Below, piece by piece: positions 35,028-46,389 of a stretch of 64,000 bases of DNA; position 1 is the stretch's first letter; each line of letters begins with the position of its first letter. This stretch comes from Epiperipatus broadwayi (lineage: Eukaryota > Onychophora > Udeonychophora > Euonychophora > Peripatidae). The position numbers and the translations under genes were made by a program. The notes under the pieces are model-generated. The model was not told the DNA's origin. It did no database searches and saw only the letters and a program-made list of their open reading frames with translations. The DNA is taken from assembly GCA_028023455.1 (NCBI GenBank), contig JAQFVV010012422.1, positions 10,018,337 to 10,082,336 of the forward strand, written 5' to 3'.

Positions 35028-35850
35028 TTATTGCAAGTTGTTATTTATGATCAGTCTTTTTTTTTTATTAATGGGGCACCATATAAGGGAGGAACCAAAA
35101 ATAGCCAGCATTATTCTCTGGTTTGCATACCTGTTGGAGTATATGCTTCTGCTGTTACATATTTCTTGCAGGAACCCTTTTGAATCAATCTTCCAAATGA
35201 CATCACCATGTGAAATTGTGGTGCCACATACAACATTTCTTGCAAAGTGTATTTGTTGATTTTTATAATGACTGAAAAGTTGGAACATTCTGTTATCATT
35301 TACTGAAAATGGTAAAGAAAATAGTTGTAATGCTTGAAACAGATTATAAGTAAGCTGATCTTGGAAAAGCACAAGCTTACCAGTGGTTTAATTGAAAAGT
35401 TAAACTCACCACATCATTAAAAAGTGTTATGAGTGAAGTACTGATTTTTTGTTATAAAAATGGCATTTTTCTCTCAGATTTAATTCATAATGGTCAGGCA
35501 TTTTATCTGCAAGTTCTGAAACATTTATGGAATGCAATAAAATGTAAAAGAACTGATTTTGTGGCAAAGAGAAGAATGCATGCTTCACCTGACAAAGTGT
35601 CATCTCTCAAAGCCTTGAATGTAAAACACTTTTTAATTAAATTCAGCATAACCCAGCTTATCTGTCAGCCATATTCTCTCAATCTTGTTTTTTGTGAATT
35701 TTTATTTTATTTTCTCAAATGAAAAAAATGCCTCAATTTTTTTGCAGACTTATTAGTGGTGATAAAAAAATGACACATGCATTAAAAAGCATCACTTTGC
35801 AAGTGTTTTTGGACTACTTTGAAAAAAAAAAATAAAAACTCATTTAGACC
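35028..35850 (+). pseudogene. mariner-type transposase relic
   Basis: The frame 35429-35722 aligns by eye with the C-terminal half of mariner transposases. SEVLIFCYKNGIFLSDLIHNGQAFYLQVLKHL resembles the FFDxxGIxxxEFxPxGQTVNxxxYxxVLxxL strand region. AIKCKRTDF resembles AIRRKRPEL. RMHASPDKVSS stands at the LHHDNAPxH box. QPYSLNLVFCEFLFYFLK replaces PPYSPDLAPCDFFLFPKLK. Both visible catalytic positions (N/D of the DNA box and the PDL acid) are lost. Inverted ends were not identified. The segment 35028-35400 may hold the decayed N-terminal half. Confidence 0.7.
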
Positions 35851-35960
35851 AGTATATTTCATCAAATGGACAGTAATTTGAAGATTAAATTTATAACTAC
35901 TTAAAAATAAATAAGTATTTTTTTTATATTGGATACCCTTTCATATATTGAAAGCTTGAC

Positions 35961-36103
35961 TAATCATCATTACCAAATGATAATGCAACTTAATTCTCAC
36001 ACCAGACAGTTTCTGGATTTTGTCTTTATCAATTAAAACTTGGAATGAAAAAAAAACTGGTTTAGAGATTTAATTAGCATTACAATTTGGTAATGATTGA
36101 TTA
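35961..36103. repeat. Short inverted repeat
   Basis: TAATCATCATTACCAAATGATAATGC near 35961 pairs imperfectly with GCATTACAATTTGGTAATGATTGATTA ending near 36103. The spacer is about 75 bases. It follows the mariner relic and could be an independent small foldback insertion. Confidence 0.6.
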
Positions 36104-37041
36104 TAGTAGATGATACTAGAGTGAGAAGGCCTCTCTTTTTTGTACTGTAGTCTTGCATGGATTAATGCAGTTATACAATTTCAGATTCTGGAGTGTAAGC
36201 CCATCCAGCACTCACACTTTTTATGAACTCCTGAGCAATAAAGTTATTAGATTATTTATTTTAAGGAAGTGATGTTGTATTAATGTCAAGTTGCTATCAA
36301 TAGAGATGGTCAAATACATTTGATTATTTTATTTGAATGCTTAAGAATGTTGAATAGTTTTTTTAAAAAAGAGACACCATCTTGAGGATTCTTTACTTTA
36401 TTTAGTTCAAGAACTTGTTGATAGTTGATGTAAAGACAACTAACAGACAATATTTTTTTTTTTTTGTGTTTAGGATAATTGCTTTTTGATGCTAAAATTA
36501 TCCTGTTTCTTAGCATTTTCATATCAAGTAAGAAGTCATACTTTATTTTTTAATTAAAAAATTACAAGAGTTAGTTATTCTTTTATTTATCTTGTATCAT
36601 ATTCAAACATTTTACATGTTGTATTCTTGTTTTCTTATGCAAATTGGCATAGTGTTCAAAAAAATGCTTTGCTGATTTCTAAGATTTTTTTTATTGAGTT
36701 ATAGCATGTAACCTCAGATATCTTGTAATTGTTCTAAATTTCATTCTGTGTAAAAAAAATGTGTTTACATTGCAATGTTCAGAATGTGGATTTCTTAAAA
36801 ATTAATATGTATTTATCCAATTGTTAACTTTTCTCTTTTTGTTGAAACTAACGAGGATTTTAAATATTACTAGTGATAATTTAAGATGATTATGGAGTAA
36901 AATATTTAGTACATCAATGCATATAAACAAATAGCAATACTTTATTGACATTGCTAATAGTTGGTTTTTTCGGCTATTATGTTATGAATGTTTTTATGAT
37001 ATGTTTTCTGTTAATGATCTTAGATCTTTTTTTTTTTTTAG
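36104..37041. other. Intron 5, last part
   Basis: No element recognised. The - strand open frame at 36310-36522 has no family signature. It ends in a long T tract and AG before LE exon 6. Confidence 0.55.
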
Positions 37042-37176
37042 TTTGTAACTGCAATGTTGATGGTTCACTTTCAACAAGTTGTGATGAGAATGGACACTGC
37101 ATTTGCAAACAGAATGTTAATGGAATTAAATGTGATACCTGCATTTTTGGTTATTACAACTTTCCTGATTGTCAAT
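37042..37176 (+). CDS. Laminin EGF-like exon 6
   Basis: This 135-base phase 1-1 exon lies between TTTTTTTTTAG and GTAATA. It reads C-N-C-NVDGSLSTS-C-DENGH-C-I-C-KQNVNGIK-C-DT-C-IFGYYNFPD-CQ, a canonical LE domain closest to exons 2 and 4. It ends in T, so the next exon must begin in phase 1. No further LE exon was found in the remaining 26.8 kb, so either this intron is very long or a diverged exon was missed. The apparent start codons at 36945-37020 lie in the intron. Confidence 0.93.
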
Positions 37177-38014
37177 GTAATATATTTTTATTAATTATTA
37201 AATTTTACATCATTAATTTTATAAAGATTTTGATGTTTTTGATCAATATATATTATAAAAATTGTTTTAAGTACATCTGCCTTCTTCTATCTATATGTAT
37301 TTTCTGTTAATTTGTTTTATGTGTGAATAGAAAGTCTACAGAGATGGAAGTACATACATTAGATTTTTTGAATATAATCATTAATAATTTGTATCAATTT
37401 TAAAATATTATTAATTGCAAATGGGCTGCTCAAATTTTTATAATCAAATATTTATGTCATATGCCTAGAAATCTCATTAAACAGCCTAAATATTATTTCT
37501 TTTCAAATGTATTTATACTATTGTAAATTCATTTATTTCATACCCTCTTTCAGATTACTATTACCAAATTATTCTATCAACACTAAGACATTTTTCTTTA
37601 ATGTTCTGCATCAATTTAATAAAAATCCATTAGTTAATTCTAATTTTTTTTTATTCCAATCATAAAGTCATAAGCAAAAAACCAAAAAACTTCTCTTTCA
37701 CTGCTTTCATAATTATGCTTTTATCATTCCTTATATAATTTACTTTGTTCTACATTCAATATACTATATTCTTAAAAAAATGTTCTAATTTTACTGTCCC
37801 ATATCCTTACTTTAAATTCTTATCCCAGTTTTGCTCTCTCTTCTTAGTTTCCAAAGTTCCTCTTCTTCTTCTAAAAAAAACAGTAAGCTAATACTAGTGA
37901 TATATCTTTTTATACTTTATAAATTTTTTTCTTTTTATATATTCTCATCAATTTTTTCTATTTATATTTTATAATTCTATTTTCTTTCATAACATACTTT
38001 TCCAACCATTTTCT

Positions 38015-38017
<3 letters not shown>
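37177..38017. other. Start of intron 6, nothing recognised
   Basis: Pyrimidine-rich from about 37540 to 38010 (many TTC/TCT and few G on this strand), leading into a TA microsatellite. No coding remnant. Confidence 0.5.
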
Positions 38018-38092
<75 letters not shown>

Positions 38093-38242
38093 CAACTAAA
38101 GCTAACTTTCCCACTATTCCATGATCTTAATGTTTGCTGCTTGCCTGTTAATATAAACATGACTTAATTAACAGGCAAGCAGAAAATGTTAAGATCATAG
38201 AATTGTGGGTAAGTTAGCTTTTCAAAGCTTTAGTTGACAAAG
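38018..38242. repeat. (TA)n tract joined to a palindrome
   Basis: An alternating TA tract (38018-38087) is directly followed by a palindrome. TTTGTCAACTAAAGCTAACTT (from 38088) pairs with AGTTAGCTTTTCAAAGCTTTAGTTGACAAA (to about 38242), and GTTTGCTGCTTGCCTGTTAAT pairs with ATTAACAGGCAAGCAGAAAAT, with a loop near 38155. Confidence 0.85.
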
Positions 38243-39321
38243 ATTACTGAAAGCGCTCCTAAGTGGATAAAAATTTTTAATTATTTAGTTACTGTATTTA
38301 CAAATATTCAATTATATAATTATGTATATTGCTTTAAAAATACAGTCATCAAATAATAATATTATTACATATATATATATTTTCATGGATTAATTATGAT
38401 GTAAACAAAGGAATGAGTGTGGATATTTCAGTGTAATGAAAAATATGATAGCATTGTTGTTTTAGCTTCAGGAGTCCACAATAGTTTTTTTTTTGTCTTG
38501 GGTGTACTTAGAAATAAAAGGATAATATATACATATATTGCAATGTGGTAAACTAGGAATGACAATGGTATGTAGTGTGTGTGTGTAAATACATATAAAT
38601 GTGTGTGTGCATATGTATAACCATAATTAAATTCTTCTTCTTACAGATTTGGGTTACCAATTATATACTTGAAATGGTCTAAAAGAGATTCTTCAAATTG
38701 TATCTAAATATGGAGAGAAGTATTTATAGTAGAATGCCATCTTTATATAAGATAACTAGTAAATTCTATTCATGCTGGAACTCCACTACTGAAACATAAT
38801 ATCCATCAGCTTATGAAATCAGATGGTCAAGATATTATTTAATCAGAAAACTATTATTTCACAGATATTATATCCAAACAAAAATACACAATTTTAAATT
38901 ATTCATCAATCCCTTGTAAAAATATATATATATAATAGTCCTAAATTTTCTATTTAATTCAAAAATATTTGTCATACTAAAATGCTATTTATGTAATCTA
39001 GGCAGTCTTATTACAGACGAATTTTTTAAAGTCTCACTTTTGAAATTGAAATATTAAATAAGTTTGTTGATCTTGTGTCTTGCGTTTTCATTTTAAAAGA
39101 TAATTTTGTCTGATAGTATCTTACATTCATCTCATTTGATATAATTTTTTTTAAAAACATCATATTATTTAGAATTCATTTTTTATACAATATATTGACA
39201 TCATATATTTTTTTCATAATCAAGATGTCACAGAAATTTGTTTAAAACTTTTCACTGCCAATATATGACTTAAATTACTATAGTTCTCAACAGCAGAACT
39301 ATGGTTTAAAATTGGTAGTCA

Positions 39322-39324
<3 letters not shown>

Positions 39325-39386
<62 letters not shown>

Positions 39387-39790
39387 TAATTCAAACAAAT
39401 ATATTTAACACAGTATTCAAAATTAAATAATATATTCTTTACCAGAAGTACTTTCAATTGTTTCACTGACAATCTTTATAATAGAGATATAAAAATTATT
39501 CAAATTGAAAAGTGTAGTGAAAAACGTAAAATTAAAGAGGCAATGATGATATCTAGGAATAGAGGTGGTTTAATGAATAAACAATCGGCTAATATAAAGA
39601 CAACAGAATTGTGGAAAATTTGAATAAATTGAATGATGGGTAATGCAAGTTTTTATTTTTTGTACGTTTGTATTAACAGTTGATAAAGATTGTCAGTGAA
39701 ACAATTGAAAGTACTTCTGGTAAAGAATATATTATTTAATTTTGAATACTGTGTTAAATATATTTGTTTGAATTATTATTATATAATTTA
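39325..39790. repeat. (TA)n tract joined to an inverted-repeat element with a PLE tail inside
   Basis: TA repeats (39325-39382) abut a left arm at about 39383-39477 (AATAATTCAAACAAATATATT... CAGAAGTACTTTCAATTG). This is mirrored at about 39682-39780 (CAATTGAAAGTACTTCTG...). The roughly 200-base spacer carries a fragment of PLE coding sequence, listed separately. Confidence 0.88.
39492..39623 (+). pseudogene. Penelope-like C-terminal fragment inside an inverted-repeat element
   Basis: The frame reads KIIQIEKCSEKRKIKEAMMISRN, then MNKQSANIKTTELWKI and stop. It matches the C-terminal end of the PLE nuclease seen at 21726-21965 (ILCIERNNNKSKIKEAVLI...NGQAANIKINELW), including the conserved KEA glutamate and the final LW. 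The 5' part is missing. Its enclosure by inverted arms suggests that the arms are the PLE's 3'-terminal sequence copied head to head. Confidence 0.65.
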
Positions 39791-39799
39791 AAAATACAG

Positions 39800-39866
39800 A
39801 CATTTAATGGTTGTAGTTATATATATATATATATATATATAACCAACTATAACCATTAAATGTACT

Positions 39867-39906
<40 letters not shown>

Positions 39907-39912
39907 AGTACA
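39800..39912. repeat. TA-core inverted repeat
   Basis: CATTTAATGGTTGTAGTTATAT and ATATAACCAACTATAACCATTAAATG form a hairpin across a TA tract near 39817-39841. GTACTTATTTCATATAT and ATATGAAATAAGTAC form another across the TA tract near 39875-39900. Confidence 0.8.
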
Positions 39913-40199
39913 GACATGTATTTTTCTTGAATATTTTATAATTTCTGAGAATCAAACTCATGATTTTATAGCTTTTTATAATGATATACAGGATATTGTT
40001 GTTGAATGTTTCCTTATTATTAAAAGTAATATCTATGGTTTTATGGTATTATTTTTTTGGGAGACTTAGTTAGATTAGTATGTAGTTGAAAATACTAGTT
40101 AATGAACTTTTTAGAAAAGGATACAGCACAACATTTTTTAATATTAATTTCCAAATATTGGTTCTTTCTCTTTTCTGGGTAATTGTAATATTCACATAC

Positions 40200-40455
40200 A
40201 TGTTTTGGACATTTGTACAGAAAAGGTAGTCTCTATAATTTAAATTTAGCTTTTATTAATGCTTAGCATGCATTTAATATTTAACATATAGTCATAGCAA
40301 TCTCATTTTTTTATTGTTCTAAGTGTATATGTATACTTGATAAATAAAGAAATGAGATTGTTATGATTATGATATGTTATATATTGAAAGCATGCTAAGC
40401 ATTAATAAAAGCACATTTAAATTATATACACTCCTTTTTCTATATGAATGTCCAT
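40200..40455. repeat. Foldback element, about 255 bp
   Basis: The left arm (about 40205-40312: TTTATTAATGCTTAGCATGC, CATAGCAATCTCATTT) and right arm (about 40350-40450: AAATGAGATTGTTATGATTATG, GCATGCTAAGCATTAATAAA) are reverse complements with modest drift. The spacer is about 40 bases. It sits at the 3' boundary of a decayed antisense LINE. Confidence 0.82.
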
Positions 40456-41110
40456 AATATTTATGTGAATATTAATTCCCTTAATATTGCTCTGTCAGCA
40501 AGCTTGAAATCTTTTGACATTTGAATATAAAATTTTAAAATCATAAAAAATAACAATAATTTTAGATAATTTTGTATCATCAGTAATACAAAGAATATTA
40601 AAGCCAACAGCACACTATTCTATATCCAAAAAATAAATTGAAAAAAAAAAAAAAAAACAGAAGTCAAATATTTCATTGAAGCATTTCAGTCATATTGTGA
40701 TATGTATAAGATGTTGTACAGTATGGAGAGAGTTTTGCCTATTTTAATAAGATCTTGTAAAGCCATGAAACACACAATTACATCTATAGAAATAAAAATT
40801 CAAACCATTGCTGAATCTGATGACAAAAACTAATGAGATGCAATTTTTAAACCAACATACAGTAATCTTGGCTGGCAAAAACTTTGCTTAAGTCAAAGTA
40901 AATAATATCTAGTTGCAGCCTCTGTCAACAACATTTGCAATACCATTTTGAATATATATCAAATTTATACCAAATTATCTATCTGGTATGAATCAGTGAT
41001 GTATTTTTGTAGATATATAGATAATGTTTTTCAAAAATTTTTTCAGCTATGCATAAAGAATGTGATTAAGATTTTAGTATTGGTATAACTTTAGCAATTT
41101 GTCATGAATC
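40455..41110 (-). pseudogene. Fossil CR1/Jockey-like LINE reverse transcriptase
   Basis: On the - strand, frames with many breaks give, in order, IAEKIFEKH (near 41040-41015), LDIIYFDLSKVFA (near 40920-40880; consensus YLDFSKAFD with the first catalytic Asp retained), then a FNILCITDDTKLSKII segment near 40600-40550 resembling ADDTKL with the catalytic Asp pair. The spacing fits a non-LTR RT of the CR1/Jockey group rather than the RTE copies above. It is old and has no intact frame. Confidence 0.6.
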
Positions 41111-42870
41111 GGAAAAAATAGCCTGAATGTAGCTGAACTTTTTATTGTCAACAAAATATTTTCAGAATTATTGTGTCAGTGTTTGCATACGCATAATTAT
41201 TAATTTTAAAACAGTAACTATGCAAGATTTAGCCAACACATCCTAATTGCTTAACTAACTTATGATGCCTATTTTTTTAGTATTACAAATTAATAGAAAA
41301 CTAAAGAGATATGATGATGATGATGATACTACTAATAATTTTAAATACAAGCAAATGATTTTTACTATTGATTAAATAATTATAAGTATTTCATGGAACA
41401 ATCATGTCTGAATATATTACTAGGACAAATTACTAGCAGATTCTAAAGAATCATTTTTTAAAAAATAAACTTGCAAATATGTTTATCCTTTTATACATCA
41501 ATGCTGATAGAAAAAGATATTCTTTTTTATCTGACCTTCAAAATTCAAGCTCTATAAGTGACCGAATTGAGATGCAATTCATGGATCTTGAATTCCTGAG
41601 TTTGCAACTCTATGACTGCATCAAACTAAAGAGAGTAAAACATCATTAATAACATATATAGAAGAAATATTGAAGTGAGGCTATAAAACAAGGCAAGGTT
41701 TTTACTAATAAAATATTTAATAAAATTAAAAATTAATAACAATGAAGAATACCAATATGCAATAATGAACACAAAATAATTGTCTACAAGATATTTGATT
41801 AAATGAGACAAGATGTATATGTAAATGGGTTAATCAAGATTTGCTTTTAGGTATATATTTCCAATCACTAGTTCTATAACTTTAGCTTATTAAAAAACAT
41901 AATTTAATACATATTTTAAAATATTATTTAAGATAAAATTGTCAATATCAATTAATATTAAATATTTAAACTTACACACAAAAAGTTGTAGAAATGTAAA
42001 TTAAAATACAATAAATTATATAAATAAAGTAGAGCTCTTTTTTTTTTATTAATTAGGGACTTTTGTATGCAAATCAATTTGTTGTGTTTTTTACAAAACT
42101 TAACAAAAACTATTCCTTGCATGAAAATTTTCTAGTTGTGTATTATAGTTTTCAGATTTAATTGGAAAAATTCTTACTGATTTAATTTCATGGATTCTTT
42201 TGTTATTTAAATGACAGCAGTTCTCTATTTATATGGCTGACTTTAAATGTATAGATAAATTTCTAGTTATTGTAATTAATTGATATGGAAACTATCATTC
42301 CATTAAATTTTGGCATTTTTAGTTTCTAGCAACTTTCTTTATATTTAAGATGGAATTCTTTCCATGTATCTGTAGTTCATGTTTGAGAGGAGACTGTCTA
42401 GATAATATTCTTTAGACACATATAGAAATAACAAGTAAATTATTCAAAAAGTTTCTTATAATTTATCATTGCAGGATTGTAGTAATAATTATCAAGGCTA
42501 ACATTAATTCACACATCTACTTCTTCATGGTTTGCCACTTTTCTTGCTATCAATTTTCTTTTCAAAATCTAATCTTCCAATTAAAACATTATAAAACTGG
42601 TTATTGCTATTATGGTATTATATTTGTTTATTGAACAACAATTCCCGTGTCAACACTGATTTAGGAATTTGATAAGTACTTAATTACTTTTGCAGCTGTA
42701 ATGTTTTGTCCGAAACTTCTAACAATTATATAGTTGTGGTGCTAGGGAGATAGACTCGAATGCCATGTAGAACAAAAATACTGAAAACATTAAAGTATTA
42801 CTTCAAATCATTAAACTGATTATATACATAATATAAATAACAAACATAATCTTAGTTTTATACTAGCAAG

Positions 42871-42917
<47 letters not shown>

Positions 42918-43039
42918 CATAAATATACAATATTAGCTATCGATTATAGTTATCTGCTTTCATTATTATGAGTTTGGAAATGAAGTAAAATAATAATATA
43001 GTTTGCCTAAGCATATATATATTATAATAATAGAAATAA
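41111..43039. other. Intronic DNA with a TA microsatellite
   Basis: TA repeats at about 42876-42917. The - strand frame at 41626-41811 is hydrophobic and of low complexity, with no signature. 41110-41600 could hold more of the decayed LINE upstream of its RT, but no motif is clear. Confidence 0.45.
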
Positions 43040-43809
43040 ATGAATCAAATGTGGTATTAAAAGCATATTCTAACCTGCAAAGATTTATGAGTACCATGTA
43101 AGATAGATGATTTATTTACAATAATATTGATGCCACTTCTCTGACCAGTTACGATGACCTATAGTAAATGTGCAAGTACATGAAATGGATGCTTAAAATT
43201 TTATATTATAATCTTAAAATAAGAATAACATAATGAACAGATGCAACAAACCCAATGCAACATTTATCAGTGATAGATTTGACATTAACTTTAAATATAA
43301 TAGAAAGCATAATTAAAATTTTGAGATCAAGGACACCATGGCAATTGATAATAATACTAACTTTATATAGTAGATAATATGGATATGATAATTAAAATAC
43401 CAAAAAAAAAAAAATAATAAATTAATATTTTTATACTATTTTTTTATTTCCAACAAAAAAAAATGTATAACCTTAAAAAATATTTTACTTATGTTAAAAT
43501 GTAAACTTATGTAATATTGTAAAATAATACTATTTCAAACCATTTTTATTATAGTTTATTATTATACAATGATTGTAATAATCAAACATTTCTATATCCA
43601 TTTTAATTTAAATTATTTTTAATTTAGATATTAGAATAATGAAACAGAGCAGAAGTATATCTAATCAAGTATTAATAATACTCAAATCTCCCATGAGTGG
43701 TAAAGATAAAATAATATATATTACAAAGAAATCAAGTCATATGTCACATGACCTAATTTAGTAAGCTTGTATTACAAATGTTATATATAGAGCTCACAAA
43801 TAAGCTCTT

Positions 43810-43872
43810 AAATATCCCCAACCCCAGACCGGTTTCTGCTACTGGCTTCGTCAGTGAGGTGTTAGGATATTC
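43810..43872 (-). ncRNA. Hammerhead ribozyme-like motif (family 1, arm 1)
   Basis: On the - strand, the core CTGACGA (43854-43848) and GAAA (43836-43833) both match the consensus. Stem II is short (GC with GC, loop CAGTA). Stem III is the self-complementary ACCGGT (43833-43828), and C43827 completes the cleavage triplet GTC. Lower stem I pairs TGGGG (43826-43822) with CCTCA (43859-43855) through one G-U. After an internal loop, GGATATTT pairs with GAATATCC. This is the closest to a textbook type I hammerhead with short stem III in the window. Confidence 0.72.
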
Positions 43873-43999
43873 AAGCATTAGATTAAACATATCAGAAAGC
43901 CCAGCACTTTATGTAATAGATAACTATTAAGTTTTCTACTTAATTGTTATCTATTAGATAAAGTTCTGGGCTCGTCCTGGCATTTTTAATCTAATGCTT

Positions 44000-44062
44000 G
44001 AATATCCTAGCATTTCACTGAGGAAGTCACTAGCATAAACCAGTCTGGGGTTGGGGATATTC
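44000..44062 (+). ncRNA. Hammerhead-like motif (family 1, arm 2, decayed)
   Basis: Same layout on the + strand, with GAATATCC...GGATATTC outer stem and CTGAGGA core (44018-44024), but GAAA reads TAAA and stem II is disturbed. The lower stem I has lost pairs. It is probably inactive. Confidence 0.5.
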
Positions 44063-44375
44063 TGCAAAGCTTGTTAAGAGCTTATTTGCAAGCACTATAT
44101 ATAACATTTGTAATACAAGCTTATTAAATTAGGTCATGTGACATATGACTTGATTTTTTTGTAATTTAATTTTTTGCTATTAAGGCTTTGGTGATTTTAT
44201 ATTGCTAAAGTTATTAATCTATGGTGTATCTGAATTTGGTTCAGTCCCATATGGTTATTTAAGTTAGTTAGCTGAATTGGAAGACATGAATGTCTGAAAA
44301 TTTCAGATTTTCCACTTAATAGTTATCTATTAGATAAAGTGCTGGCCTTGTCCTGCTATTTTTAATCTAATGCTT

Positions 44376-44438
44376 GAATATTTTTGCACCCCACTGAGGA
44401 AGCCAGTAGCAGAAACCAGTCTGGGGTTGGGGATATTC
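44376..44438 (+). ncRNA. Hammerhead ribozyme-like motif (family 1, third copy)
   Basis: CTGAGGA (44394-44400; N7 = G), short stem II, GAAAC (44412-44416), mini stem III ACCAGT, and triplet GTC ending at 44421. Lower stem I is six Watson-Crick pairs, ACCCCA (44388-44393) with TGGGGT (44422-44427). The upper stem is GAATATT with GGATATTC. Compared with the copy at 43.8 kb, a G-U pair becomes G-C here, a compensatory difference that supports the fold. Confidence 0.7.
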
Positions 44439-46389
44439 TGAAAAGCTGTTAAGAGCTTATTTGCAAGCTCTATATATAATATATATCTAATATGCTTTGG
44501 GTTATACGTATGATATTTAATACATAGTAAAAGTTAGTATTTATAATCATAATCATTTATTAAATAAGAATAAGGATTTAACTAAAATAATATGTATCCC
44601 TCATAACTTTAAAATAGGTTCACATATATCAATCATTAATTAATATTTTTTTAAAAAAATTAATATTTGTTAAATAAAAGGTGCTACTGCTATTATATTT
44701 TTAAACCATCAAACATTACATGATCACTATTCTTTATGTGCTACTGTATGGAAAGTTTTACCTTTGTATTATATTTTTATATAGAATGCATTGAGGATTT
44801 TTTTTAATTTTATAAATTAATGTTACCATTTTTTTATTATTTAAAACTGAATGGTGCAATATTGAACAATAACTATCAATTGTCCAAATCACTATCTTTT
44901 CATGTTATTTTTACTTTTAGGTTATCCATGTTGAAGCTAGCAATGTGATAATTGAATGGGACTATTATATTAACCATTAGCTTTGAATCCAATTTGTTTT
45001 TGTACAATATTTTTTGTATATATGTTTTGCTTCCTAATTGATTGATAGATATGACAAAATATAAGGCATCCATTAATTTTAAGAAAAGATATCTATTAAC
45101 AACTCACTTATTCAACACATTAAACTTTCCATCTGAATCCTTAGAAATATATAGTAACAAACAAGAGATAAATCTCTTCCCTAACCTTGCTATTTTAACA
45201 ATCCATGTTTGATTTCTAAGCAGTTTTAAATCATGAAATTTGAAGATAGTCTTTAGTTGTGTCACTAAGTTCAATGTCTGCTTCCTCAGTTATTTGGTTA
45301 TTCAAAAATTGCACTGATTTTGCAAATTCTTTTATTAATTTTCCCATGTTCTATCTAGCATTCTTTTAAATAAACTAATTTGCATAAATAGAAATACAAA
45401 GAATAATATTTTATAGATTGTAATAATAATTATTAACAATCAAGAACAAGCATATTATTCCTTTATATTATTTAGTTCAAACAATAATTAAAAACAATTT
45501 TAATTTATATGATAAAATATTTAAGTATTGATATGTGTAGTTTTTATTTATTTATTTATTATTATTATATGCACACACAATGTACTGACCAGGTTGTTTA
45601 TTCATAGCCAATACAAATCATATTTCTTTATTACCTATATTTTATATAAATCTTTTAAGTGTGTATTGTTTTTTAATACCTTTTTTAGCCTTTATATGAC
45701 CCTCTTAGTTACATTTTCTATTTGTTCTAAAAACAAAAATAAAAGATACACTGGTTTCTTTTAATATTTTCTTTTACCTACATGTTATATTGTCTGATTA
45801 TCAATTAATTTCTATATATTAAATTTTTTTATGTATCTTTAACTATTTAGGCAAAAATAATCTCAATATAATATTGCATCCACCAAAATGCTTCTTATGT
45901 CATTCTTACACAACATTTAATTTTAAAATATGAACAATATATGTCTTTAAATATTAATACTATTTAAAAATTTTTTTTATCTGAAACAGCATCATGTTTT
46001 TGGGGAATTATATATATATGTTTAAAACTAATTGTTCTTAAGAAAGAACAAAAGAAATTTTTATTATTATTATCCATCTATGTGGTAAGGTTTCAAATTT
46101 TTGGCATTAAAAGTACCTTTAATTTCTTTATTGTTCTCTAAGCATTTTTTCCACATACTGAGATAACTTTACAGACCTGTCATACAATGGAGAGAATTTC
46201 TTATACTCTTATAACAGGTTTTCTAACATGAGGAGTTTTAACTTAATCAAGATATATGTTAAATTAATATGGAAGAGTTATAATTTTGTTACTTCTTTGC
46301 CCCATTTTAAATAAATTCTCCTCAGATTTATTTTGATCTTTGATTGGATTAATTTCTTCCTCTACTACAGGTAAAGTTCTCAAAAGTAG

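Larger units (their letters stand above)
43719..44480. repeat. Palindromic hammerhead-bearing element inserted in the left LTR (family 1)
   Basis: The arms at 43719-43925 and 43940-44168 are reverse complements (CAAGTCATATGTCACATGACC at the ends; ATAGATAACTATTAAG near the centre). A further single copy of the right half lies at about 44310-44480. The counterpart LTR at 51.9 kb lacks all of this, which delimits the insertion. Each arm contains a hammerhead-like block, three in total here. Related sequence occurs at 57.35-57.76 kb. Confidence 0.85.
43040..45780 (-). repeat. Left long terminal repeat of the antisense Gypsy element (with insertion)
   Basis: About 2 kb of this region, apart from the 43719-44480 insertion, is matched in order by 51265-52930 plus 55835-56040. 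Shared landmarks are GATGCAACAAACCCAATGCA, TTTTGAGATCAAG, TAATTTAGATATTAGAAT, ATAGGTTCACATAT, CATGTTGAAGCTAG/CATGTTGAAGCTGA, TCTATCTAGCATTCTTTTAA and TTTTTATTTATTTATTATTA. Because the intervening DNA is a Gypsy polyprotein on the - strand, these are its terminal repeats, and this is the 3' one. Divergence between the two is considerable, so the insertion is old. Exact ends are uncertain. Confidence 0.8.

Noticed and set aside
44900-44960. Possible LE exon after CTTTTAG near 44920
   Set aside because: GTTATCCATGTTGAAGCTAG lacks the C-x-C start and cysteine spacing, and it recurs in the other Gypsy LTR near 52310, so it is LTR sequence.
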